A DNA stretch of 7,528 nt. Source: Neptuniibacter sp. (GTDB lineage Bacteria > Pseudomonadota > Gammaproteobacteria > Pseudomonadales > Balneatricaceae). Shown one piece after another: positions 1-5,817 of the stretch. Location of the stretch: positions 1 through 7,528 of the forward strand of contig JAIBDV010000136.1 of assembly GCA_024686055.1 (NCBI GenBank). The letters are read 5' to 3'. Positions within the stretch are counted from its first letter, which is position 1. Each line of letters begins with the position of its first letter. A program made the translations under genes and the position numbers. The notes under the pieces were generated by a model. The model did no database searches and was not told where the DNA came from. It saw only the letters and a list, made by a program, of their open reading frames with translations.

Positions 1-303
1 AGCAGTTCGCTCCGCGAACGTCGGGCTCAAGGCACGGATCCCTGACGCCCGCGGAGCGGGCTGCTACAAAGAGCATTCGATGCCTCTTCATATCCCAAGG
101 CACCGCACAGGCCTTGTAGCAGTTCGCTCCGCGAACGTCGGGCTCAAGGCACGGATCCCTGACGCCCGCGGAGCGGGCTGCTACAAAGAGCATTCGATGC
201 CTCTTCATATCACAAGGCACCGCACAGGCCTTGTAGCAGTTCGCTCCGCGAACGTCGGGCTCAACGCACAAACCTCTGACGCCCGCGGAGCGGGCTGCTA
301 CAA
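1..303. repeat. Three tandem 117-bp units of paired REP-like hairpins (BIME-like)
   Basis: The same block occurs three times with an exact 117-bp period. The hairpin doublets are at 1-69 (first bases lie outside the window), 114-186 and 231-303. Near-identical 44-bp linkers at 70-113 and 187-230 differ at one base. Each 73-bp doublet is bounded by TTGTAGCAG and its reverse complement CTGCTACAA. Inside are two short hairpins: GTTCGCTCCGCGAAC (6-bp stem, loop TCC) and GCCCGCGGAGCGGGC (6-bp stem, loop GGA). The third doublet has diverged in its centre and is not followed by the linker. The array lies just 3' of the minus-strand dehydrogenase. REP/BIME elements in gammaproteobacteria are dispersed by RAYT-type transposases and can protect mRNA 3' ends or bind gyrase or IHF. 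No RAYT gene is in the window, so those roles are inference. The array may continue to the left. Confidence 0.9.
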
Positions 304-313
304 CAGAGGCAGC

Positions 314-326
314 AGCCCTGAGGGCT
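314..326 (-). terminator. Small stem-loop just past the dehydrogenase stop codon
   Basis: AGCCCTGAGGGCT forms a 5-bp stem with a 3-base loop, starting two bases beyond the TGA stop of the minus-strand dehydrogenase gene. No U-rich tract follows it on that strand, so it is a poor intrinsic terminator by itself. The adjacent REP hairpins could help to stop transcription or stabilise the 3' end. Confidence 0.2.
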
Positions 327-327
327 A

Positions 328-1335
328 TCAGGCGATAAAGGCTTCAACCTTCGCCAGCAGCTCTTCGCTGATTTCGATGTCATTCACATCGTTCTCAGCA
401 CGGTTACGCAGACGACGCTGGCCTGGCAGGCGTGCATCAGGCTGCTCTTCAACAGACGCCACCAGATCAGCAATGCGCTGTGCGAAGGCATCACCGGAGA
501 ACGTCTGCGGGTCAATGGCAAAGAAGAACTGACCCGTTTTTGGTGGACCACCCGCGGTACCCGAGAACGGGCTGGCCTGGGTACCCAGGGTTGCACCGGA
601 CAGCGCAGCTGCCAGTACTTCAACCACCAGACCCACACCAAAGCCTTTGTAACCACCGCTTGGTGCCATGCTGCCTTTGAGTGCTACATCAGGGTCGGTG
701 GTCGGGTTGCCATCGGCATCCAGCGCCCAGCCTTCAGGAATCGCTTTGCCCGCACGGGCGTGCATCATGATTTCACTTTTCGCCACCACGCTGGCGGACT
801 GGTCCAGTACAAACGCAACACCGCCTTTGCCATCCGGCGTTGCCATGGAGAACGGGTTCGTCCCCACAACAGGCCTGGTGCCGCCAACTGGCGCAATAGA
901 GGCCGGTGCGTTGGTGAAGCCCAGCGCCAACAGGCCCTGCTCAGCCAGACGTTCCGTGTGGTAACCCAGCACGCCACAGTTGTAGGAGTTACGGATTGCC
1001 AGACCTGCACAGCCGTTTTCTTTCGCCAGTTCGATCAGCTTGTCAAAACCTGCATCGATGGCCGGGTGAGCAAAACCGCTACCGGCATCAACCACAACCG
1101 CAGAGGCTGAAGGTGTGGTAACCGCTGGTTCTGCATGACCGATGACTTTGCCGCAACGTACATGCTCGCAGTAGTTAGGCACATAAACCAGGCCGTGACT
1201 TTTGATGCCGTCACGTTCAGCGGCAGCAACCGCGCGCGCCAGCGAACGGGCACCGGTTTCATTGGTGCCAGCGCCGGTCAGCGCCTGGAAGCTCAGCTCT
1301 TCAATCTGCGCGAGACTCAGGGTACGTGTTGTCAT
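328..1335 (-). CDS. Malate/L-lactate dehydrogenase-family (Ldh_2) NAD(P)-dependent oxidoreductase
   Basis: The 335-residue product has the usual length and conserved blocks of the Ldh_2 family. This family includes ureidoglycolate dehydrogenase AllD, sulfolactate dehydrogenase ComC and piperideine/pyrroline-2-carboxylate reductase DpkA. These cytoplasmic enzymes reduce 2-oxo or cyclic imino acids, or oxidise 2-hydroxy acids, with NAD(P)H. Visible blocks are RDGIKSHG at 41-48 (family Ser-His pair S46/H47), GGTRPVVGTNPFSMA at 151-165 (cofactor loop), VLDQSASVVAK at 176-186 with the conserved Asp178, PEGWALD at 200-206, and GGYKGFGVGLVVEVLAAAL at 227-245. Position 119, in NSYNCGVLGYH, is Asn where many relatives have His. 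The ATG at 1335 is preceded by AAGGAG ten bases upstream. A LysR-type gene diverges 268 bp away and is the likely regulator. No neighbouring pathway gene fixes the substrate; a sulfolactate or imino-acid role is a guess. Confidence 0.88.
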   Translation of the reverse strand: MTTRTLSLAQIEELSFQALTGAGTNETGARSLARAVAAAERDGIKSHGLVYVPNYCEHVRCGKVIGHAEPAVTTPSASAVVVDAGSGFAHPAIDAGFDKLIELAKENGCAGLAIRNSYNCGVLGYHTERLAEQGLLALGFTNAPASIAPVGGTRPVVGTNPFSMATPDGKGGVAFVLDQSASVVAKSEIMMHARAGKAIPEGWALDADGNPTTDPDVALKGSMAPSGGYKGFGVGLVVEVLAAALSGATLGTQASPFSGTAGGPPKTGQFFFAIDPQTFSGDAFAQRIADLVASVEEQPDARLPGQRRLRNRAENDVNDIEISEELLAKVEAFIA

Positions 1336-1603
1336 TATGGGATTACTCCTTGCTCAAACCAGTGTCAGTGTCCTGCTGGACAATCGTTAACCTCTGCTAA
1401 CCAGCCAGATTGGCACGCAAAAGCAGCCAGCGTCATTGCCAATAGCAATCAGAGATGAGGCCAGCTGCAGCATACGAAACCCGGCTCGAGAGCACAGGAA
1501 AATATTTCATATTGGAAATAATCGGTATATAACGGCGATAGAGCTAATTGTTTTTATTATGTATTTGTTAAGAAAAACTGATCGCACCAAAACAGGGCAA
1601 ACT
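1336..1603. promoter_or_regulatory. Divergent promoter region with two LysR-type T-N11-A dyads
   Basis: This 268-bp gap separates the minus-strand dehydrogenase from the plus-strand LysR-type gene, so it must hold both promoters. Two interrupted palindromes fit the LysR T-N11-A rule. ATTGCCAATAGCAAT at 1435-1449 has 5-bp arms. TATTTCATATTGGAAATA at 1503-1520 has 6-bp arms and spacer ATATTG. Their centres lie about 70 bp apart, the first roughly 107 bp upstream of the dehydrogenase ATG and the second about 92 bp upstream of the regulator ATG. A GTTAACC/GCTAACC direct repeat with 10-bp period sits at 1386-1402, nearer the dehydrogenase. The dehydrogenase RBS is the complement of CTCCTT at 1346-1351. 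No convincing -35/-10 pair was found. An open reading frame reaching back from the LysR gene to 1436 runs across the second dyad and is not taken as coding. Confidence 0.55.
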
Positions 1604-2494
1604 ATGAGTCTCAAGTTACAACAGCTGAACCACTTCGTACTGGTGGCTGAAGAAAAGGGCTTTCGCAGCGCTGCAAGCCGCGCCAACCGTTCCCAGGCGG
1701 CGATTTCAAGCTCGATTAAAGAGCTGGAAAACAGCCTTGGTCAGGCACTTTTTGAGCATGGAAACAAGGCTCGACTGACACCCTATGGCCAGGCGTGCCT
1801 CCCCAGGGTGCAACGTTTTTTAGACCAGGCCGGTCAACTAGAAACAGACCTGATGGCCATGGCCCTGGGTGAGAATGGTCGTGTGCGTGTTGCTTCTATC
1901 CCCTCGGTGGCCAGCCGGTTGCTGCCCGATGTGCTAGCGGCGTTTACCGCACAATACCCGGATGTAGAGCTGGAGCTGGAAGACGACACCGCCGAACACA
2001 TTGAAGCCCGGCTGCTGCGCGGCGAAGTGGATATTGCACTGGGCAATCAGGTGAAAATCAGTGATCAGGTGAATTTTGTGCCCCTGCGGTGTGATCCGGT
2101 CGGGCTGGCTTGCAGCAAGCAGCATCCACTGGCCAATCTGGGCCGCCCGGTTCACTGGCGGGAGCTGGCCAGCCACCAGCTGATTAATAACGGGACGGTA
2201 AAGCTGTTACGGGATACGCCGCTGCAAGCACTGATGGAAACCGCCCGCTACCGGGTCTCCAATATGTTGTCGCTGTACTCATTGCTGGAGCACAATGTGG
2301 GCGTGACCACCCTGCCCCGACTGGCGATGTCCGCTGCCCACCCTTCACTGGTGTGGTTGCCACTTAAGTCACCACGCGTCGAGAGAACCATCGGCATTCA
2401 GCAGCTGGCGGACCGTACCCTGTCACCCCCGGCCCAGGCCTTTTACCAGCTGTGCCTGCAACAGCTGCACGAAGAACACACCGCCGCAGTCTAG
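1604..2494 (+). CDS. LysR-type transcriptional regulator (divergent from Ldh_2 gene)
   Basis: The 296-residue product has the standard LysR-type layout. A winged helix-turn-helix spans about residues 4-62, with FRSAASRANRSQAAISSSIK covering the recognition helix and LTPYG closing the wing. A linker helix follows to about 90. The periplasmic-binding-protein-like effector domain begins at GRVRVASIPSVASRLLPDVL (about 92) and contains the usual RLLRGEVDIALG block (137-147). The start at 1604 is chosen because MSLKLQQLNHF matches the normal N terminus and AGGG lies six bases upstream. Longer in-frame starts at 1436 and 1559 would add an atypical, AT-rich leader covering the presumed operator. Such proteins act as DNA-binding tetramers responding to a small effector. 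Divergent orientation suggests control of the dehydrogenase, with the effector related to its substrate. The stop codon overlaps that of the next, convergent gene. Confidence 0.92.
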   Translation: MSLKLQQLNHFVLVAEEKGFRSAASRANRSQAAISSSIKELENSLGQALFEHGNKARLTPYGQACLPRVQRFLDQAGQLETDLMAMALGENGRVRVASIPSVASRLLPDVLAAFTAQYPDVELELEDDTAEHIEARLLRGEVDIALGNQVKISDQVNFVPLRCDPVGLACSKQHPLANLGRPVHWRELASHQLINNGTVKLLRDTPLQALMETARYRVSNMLSLYSLLEHNVGVTTLPRLAMSAAHPSLVWLPLKSPRVERTIGIQQLADRTLSPPAQAFYQLCLQQLHEEHTAAV

Positions 2495-3342
2495 TCGGCT
2501 TCAATGCGAAACCGGTCACAGATTTTTGCGGCCATCGCCGCCCCCAGCAATGGGTGCGGAATTGATGCCACCTGCAACACAATATCAACGGCGGGCAGCT
2601 CTGGCAGCGGCACATGCGCGGCCACCTCTTCCAGCCCTCCGCTTATGCTTGAGCGGGCCATTGCACTGATCCCCAGCCCTACTCGTAATAACGATTTAAT
2701 GGTGGTCGCACTGGACGTGGCACACACCAGCCGGTAATCACGTTGCTGTTTCTCCAGCCCATCAATGGCGGTACTGTGAAATTTACAATCCGCCTCGTAG
2801 AGCACCAGCGGCAACACTGACTTTTCCGTCAGCCGGGTATAACCACCGTGTACCCAGACGCCCTTATCATGTTTAAGCAGGTAGCCTTCGTCATGCTCCG
2901 GGGCGCGGGTCAGAATGGCGATATCAATCTGACCGCTGTCGAGCATCCGGCGCAGCTCCGTACTGCAATCACAATGCACCCGTATCGTCAGCTGTGGCAG
3001 CGCGTGCAGCAGCTGCTCAACCAGCTGCGGCAAAATGGACTCGGCATAATCATCCGGGCAACCAATACGGATCGGTGGGTGCGGGGTCTCTTTCACCAGT
3101 TCGCCCAGCGCCTCGTCATGCATCGCCAGAATGCGACGGGCATAACTGGCCAGTAGCCGCCCCTGGTCGGTCAGCTGCAAATTACGGCCCCTTTTCAGGA
3201 ACAACCCCTGACCGGCTTCCTCCTCCAGCTTTTTCATCTGCATGCTGACGGCACTCTGGGTACGAAAGGTCTGTTTTGCCGCCCGGGTAAAACTGCCTGT
3301 ATCAACAAACGCAATAAAGCTTCGTAGTGCTTCAATATCCAT
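2491..3342 (-). CDS. LysR-type transcriptional regulator, LrhA/HexA-like
   Basis: The product is 283 residues from the ATG at 3342. The N-terminal winged helix-turn-helix (about 1-60) includes DTGSFTRAAKQTFRTQSAVS and the following linker segment MKKLEE. The effector domain opens with IRIGCPDDYAESILPQLVE (91-109) and continues with the cysteine-rich VHCDCSTELRRMLDSGQIDI (122-141), a pattern recalled from the LrhA/HexA/PecT branch of the family. A possible TTG start at 3369 would add nine residues but lacks a ribosome binding site, whereas AAGG lies eight bases before the chosen ATG. The gene diverges from the GST-like gene with 123 bp between starts and converges with the previous LysR gene, sharing the tetramer CTAG at their stops. 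The likely target is the GST gene and/or itself; the effector is unknown. Members of this branch can also be global regulators of motility or virulence, so a distant target is possible. Confidence 0.9.
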   Translation of the reverse strand: MDIEALRSFIAFVDTGSFTRAAKQTFRTQSAVSMQMKKLEEEAGQGLFLKRGRNLQLTDQGRLLASYARRILAMHDEALGELVKETPHPPIRIGCPDDYAESILPQLVEQLLHALPQLTIRVHCDCSTELRRMLDSGQIDIAILTRAPEHDEGYLLKHDKGVWVHGGYTRLTEKSVLPLVLYEADCKFHSTAIDGLEKQQRDYRLVCATSSATTIKSLLRVGLGISAMARSSISGGLEEVAAHVPLPELPAVDIVLQVASIPHPLLGAAMAAKICDRFRIEAD

Positions 3343-3465
3343 ACAACACGCCTTGAGACTATCTATCAAAATTACTGATGCATTCTATAAAAACTATTCG
3401 GTAGTCAGATATGCTTCTTCAGGACAGAATCAGTCCATCACAAATCATTACAGAGGAAATACACC
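3343..3465. promoter_or_regulatory. Divergent promoter region with ATC-N9-GAT LysR-type box
   Basis: This 123-bp AT-rich gap lies between a minus-strand LysR-type gene and the plus-strand GST-like gene. ATCAAAATTACTGAT at 3365-3379 has ATCA/TGAT arms, satisfying both T-N11-A (T3366, A3378) and the ATC-N9-GAT form known from NodD-type LysR boxes. It sits 23 bp upstream of the regulator ATG, consistent with autorepression, and about 87 bp upstream of the GST ATG. A second, shorter dyad ACTA-TTCGG-TAGT occurs at 3393-3405. The GST gene has a good AGAGGA ribosome binding site eight bases before its ATG. Promoter boxes could not be assigned with confidence. Confidence 0.5.
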
Positions 3466-4119
3466 ATGGAACTGGTTATCGGTAATAAAAACTACTCCTC
3501 CTGGTCACTGCGCGGCTGGCTGATGCTGGAGGCGTTCGAGCTGCCCTTCAAAGAGACCCGGCTTAAACTGTTCACCGACGAGTTCTATCAACACCTGTCG
3601 CAGTATAATGCGGCGAATAAAGTACCGGTATTGATTGATGGCCAGGTGGTAGTGTGGGATTCACTGGCGATCTGTGAATACCTGAATGAAACACAGCTTG
3701 ATGGCAAAGGCTGGCCTGCAGCCCCCGCCCTGCGTGCTCAGGCCCGCGCTATCGCCTGTGAGATGCATTCAGGCTTTACGGGCCTGCGCAACGAGATGCC
3801 CATGAACTGTCGGGCACGGCGCACCATCGAACCTTCAGCCCAGGCGCTAGCCGATATCCAGCGAATTGATCAGCTGTGGTCAGCCCTGCGTGAGCAGCAT
3901 GGCGACCAGGGTGACTGGCTGTTCGGTGATTTCAGCATCGTCGATGTGATGTTCGCCCCGGTCGTACTGCGCTTTATGACCTACGGTATCAAACTGAGCC
4001 CACTGAGCCAGCAGTATGCCGACACCCTGCGCCAGCATCCCGCCATGCAGGCATGGCTGGCGGATGCGTTGCTGGAAACGGAGTTTGTAGCTGAAGATGA
4101 GGCAGGCGAGCCCGCTTAA
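3466..4119 (+). CDS. Glutathione S-transferase family protein
   Basis: The 217-residue product has the length and two-domain plan of a cytosolic GST. Residues 1-75 are the thioredoxin-like domain: MELVIGNKNYSSWSLRGWLM contains the SSWSLR segment whose Ser (11 or 12) is the probable glutathione-activating residue. VPVL at 53-56 carries the cis-proline, and DSLAICEYL at 65-73 is the glutathione gamma-glutamyl binding helix, with Asp-Ser in place of the commoner Glu-Ser. Residues 85-205 are the helical domain with the N-capping motif FSIVDVMFAP (156-165). Such proteins conjugate glutathione to electrophiles or remove peroxides; some bacterial members isomerise or dehalogenate catabolic intermediates. 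The substrate cannot be read from the sequence. The start has AGAGGA eight bases upstream. The gene is divergent from a LysR-type regulator that may control it, and its TAA overlaps the stop of the convergent cytochrome gene. Confidence 0.9.
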   Translation: MELVIGNKNYSSWSLRGWLMLEAFELPFKETRLKLFTDEFYQHLSQYNAANKVPVLIDGQVVVWDSLAICEYLNETQLDGKGWPAAPALRAQARAIACEMHSGFTGLRNEMPMNCRARRTIEPSAQALADIQRIDQLWSALREQHGDQGDWLFGDFSIVDVMFAPVVLRFMTYGIKLSPLSQQYADTLRQHPAMQAWLADALLETEFVAEDEAGEPA

Positions 4120-5012
4120 CGACGCCGACTCTGATCGGTCAGTATATAGGTGGCAATCGCAGTACGGTCCTGCTCGGTCAGCCAGGAGGTCCCATGTTCC
4201 ACCACCTCGGCCATGCTGCCGATGAACTGATCGCCCGCTGGCTGCTCACCGCTTTTCAGCGCAGCCGCCAGGCTCTCAACGGTCCAGCCTCGGGCATCCA
4301 GAATCCGTGGCCGGATCGTTGGCGAGCGCTCCCCACCTGGCAAATTATCCGACCCCTGCAAATGCCGTGACCAGTCCAGCGCCCCGTAAGAGTTACGCGG
4401 GGTATGGCAGGCTGCGCAGTGGGCCGGGCCATTCACCAGATACGCGCCCCGGTTGAACACTTCACCATTTTTCGGATTGGCTTTGAATCGACCTTCATGG
4501 AAGAAAGCGGTCTGCCATAGACTCAGCCCGGAACGGATATTGTAAGGAAAGTTAATATCGTGCTCAGGGGCAGCTTCAGCCACTGCCGGGGTTGCCTGCA
4601 GTGCCGCCCACAGATCCACCACATCCTGATCGCTCAGCCGGGTATAAAAGTCATAGGGGAACACCGGGTAGTACGGCTCGCCCTCCGGCGAGATCCCCGT
4701 GCGCAATGCACGGGCGAAGTCCGTTACGCTCCAGTTGCCCAGGCCGTGTTCTTTGTCCGGCGTCAGGTTCGGTGCCTGAAAGGTACCAAAGGCCGTTTCC
4801 AGCCCGGGGCCACCGGCCAGCGGCTTGCCCTCCTTTTCTGCATCGGTATGACAGGCATAGCAGCCACCTGCTCGCAACAGATACTGCCCCCGCTCAGTAC
4901 TGCCCGGCTCAGCATTTTCCAGGGTCACCGGTGCAGTTTCAGCAAGCGCAGCATTGCTGATGCCAAGGCACAGCAAGGTGCGGGCAATAAATCGACGAGA
5001 CAGATACGACAT
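4116..5012 (-). CDS. Secreted diheme c-type cytochrome
   Basis: The product is 298 residues from the ATG at 5012, which has AGGA eight bases upstream; a TTG one codon earlier is less likely. A Sec signal peptide is clear: Arg-Arg, a hydrophobic core and AALA before ETAPV, with cleavage near residue 24. Two heme-attachment motifs follow, CYACH at 51-55 and CAACH at 199-203, giving two cytochrome c domains. The sequence resembles the periplasmic electron-accepting cytochrome subunits of membrane-bound alcohol, gluconate or molybdenum hydroxylase-type dehydrogenases, which pass electrons to the quinone pool or a terminal oxidase; those subunits often have three hemes. Domain 2 has the expected axial Met in GSMAEVV (M267). 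Domain 1 has none: apart from M1, M267 is the only Met in the protein. No dehydrogenase gene is adjacent, so the redox partner is elsewhere or the cytochrome is free-standing. Its stop overlaps that of the convergent GST gene. Confidence 0.9.
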   Translation of the reverse strand: MSYLSRRFIARTLLCLGISNAALAETAPVTLENAEPGSTERGQYLLRAGGCYACHTDAEKEGKPLAGGPGLETAFGTFQAPNLTPDKEHGLGNWSVTDFARALRTGISPEGEPYYPVFPYDFYTRLSDQDVVDLWAALQATPAVAEAAPEHDINFPYNIRSGLSLWQTAFFHEGRFKANPKNGEVFNRGAYLVNGPAHCAACHTPRNSYGALDWSRHLQGSDNLPGGERSPTIRPRILDARGWTVESLAAALKSGEQPAGDQFIGSMAEVVEHGTSWLTEQDRTAIATYILTDQSRRR

Positions 5013-5250
5013 CAATCAGATCCTGTGTATATAAAGAAGAAGCAATCAGGCCGCTCAGTGTATGGGCTGGCCTGCCGCTTTTCAATTTTGCCCGACAGTT
5101 AAGCGCCAACTTTGCAGTTTTGTCACTGAACATGCCAGAGGTGCGGCCTTGCACCGCTGGAAAATATCTGGCCAACTAACAACAGATGCTATTAACCCTG
5201 TGATAACTGCCTGATTTATCAGGCAACTCACCCCACTACAGGACCGCCCC
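5013..5250. other. Divergent intergenic region, cytochrome c / isochorismatase-family gene
   Basis: No credible gene lies in this 238-bp stretch. It holds the promoters of the minus-strand cytochrome and the plus-strand hydrolase, but no strong -35/-10 pair could be read; TATTAA at 5190-5195 is a possible -10 with a weak -35 seventeen bases upstream. A 5-bp inverted repeat GGTGC/GCACC lies at 5140-5155. The main structure is the perfect palindrome at 5208-5225, listed separately. The hydrolase RBS AGGA is seven bases before its ATG. Confidence 0.5.
5208..5225. promoter_or_regulatory. Perfect 8-2-8 palindrome upstream of hydrolase gene (candidate operator)
   Basis: TGCCTGATTTATCAGGCA has two perfect 8-bp arms separated by TT. 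It ends 25 bp before the ATG of the isochorismatase-family gene and just ahead of its AGGA ribosome binding site. Both arms are unbroken and the spacer is two bases, as in operators for dimeric repressors such as GntR- or TetR-type proteins. It does not fit the LysR T-N11-A rule, so the neighbouring LysR proteins are not obvious ligands. In RNA it would form a stem too tight for a 2-nt loop, so a DNA operator is likelier than a terminator. Confidence 0.5.
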
Positions 5251-5796
5251 ATGCTGATTCATCCCGATAAATCCTGCCTGCTGGTTGTTGATATTCAGGA
5301 CCGGCTGATCCCCGCCATCCATGAGGGTGACACCCTGATCGATAATGCTCACTGGCTGATCAGCATCGCCAATGAGCTGGATGTGCCCGTACTGACCTCT
5401 GAGCAGTATCCGCAGGGGCTGGGGCATACCAGCGAGCGACTGTTGCCGCTGCTCAAGCCGGAGAATATCCTGCAGAAAACCTGGTTTTCCTGCATGGCCG
5501 AACCGGCCTGTAACGACGCGATCAACAGCCTGCGGCCGGACCAGGTGATTGTGATTGGCATGGAAGCCCATGTCTGCGTGCTGCAAACCGTAATCCAGCT
5601 CAAGCAGCAGGCCCGCGCGGTGTTCGTGGTTGAAGACTGCATATCATCCCGCAACCCGGCCGACAAAGCCGCAGCCATCGAGCGGATGCGCAGCCTGGGT
5701 GTACATATCGTTACCCGTGAGATGGTGGCCTTTGAGTGGCTGCAAAAAGCCGGTACCGAGCAGTTCCGTCAGATCAGCAAGCAGTACCTGCGTTAA
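5251..5796 (+). CDS. Isochorismatase-family cysteine hydrolase
   Basis: The 181-residue product belongs to the isochorismatase-like (cysteine hydrolase) superfamily, close to the YcaC/ISOC1-ISOC2 branch. The family catalytic triad is in place: Asp14 in LLVVDIQDRL, Lys76 in ILQKTWFSC and the nucleophile Cys109 in IGMEAHVCVLQTV, where the bond before the catalytic segment is usually cis. TSEQYPQGLG (49-58) is also typical of this branch. It lacks the aryl carrier domain of siderophore isochorismatases, so it is a small stand-alone cytoplasmic hydrolase. Members cleave amides or vinyl ethers (nicotinamide, N-carbamoyl compounds, isochorismate), and many have no known substrate. The ATG at 5251 has AGGA seven bases upstream. 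It stands alone on the plus strand, converging with a LysR-type gene after a 21-bp gap. A palindrome just upstream is a candidate operator. Confidence 0.92.
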   Translation: MLIHPDKSCLLVVDIQDRLIPAIHEGDTLIDNAHWLISIANELDVPVLTSEQYPQGLGHTSERLLPLLKPENILQKTWFSCMAEPACNDAINSLRPDQVIVIGMEAHVCVLQTVIQLKQQARAVFVVEDCISSRNPADKAAAIERMRSLGVHIVTREMVAFEWLQKAGTEQFRQISKQYLR

Positions 5797-5817
5797 GACT
5801 CCCCATATTAAGCACAC

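Noticed and set aside
1..303. CRISPR array
   Set aside because: There are only three units, the repeated part is far too long, the linkers are near identical rather than unique, and no cas genes are present.
80..532. A 150-codon plus-strand frame crossing the repeats, with a 39-residue repeating peptide
   Set aside because: The 117-bp repeat is a multiple of three, so the frame stays open by construction. It then continues antisense through the well-supported dehydrogenase gene, and it has no plausible ribosome binding site.
1436..1603. N-terminal extension of the first LysR gene
   Set aside because: The added 56 codons are AT-rich, unlike any LysR N terminus, and cover the divergent operator dyads. 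The ATG at 1604 has a ribosome binding site and yields a normal family length.
3343..3369. Nine-residue N-terminal extension of the second LysR gene from a TTG codon
   Set aside because: No ribosome binding site precedes the TTG, and the extension overlaps the candidate LysR box. The ATG at 3342 gives the usual start of the helix-turn-helix domain.
4560..5102. Long plus-strand frames opposite the cytochrome gene
   Set aside because: They are antisense to a cytochrome with two heme motifs and a signal peptide, show no recognisable domain and are a by-product of GC-rich codon usage.
4939..5175. A 78-codon minus-strand frame in the gap upstream of the cytochrome gene
   Set aside because: It overlaps the cytochrome's signal-peptide region in another frame and resembles no family; the gap is better explained as promoter DNA.
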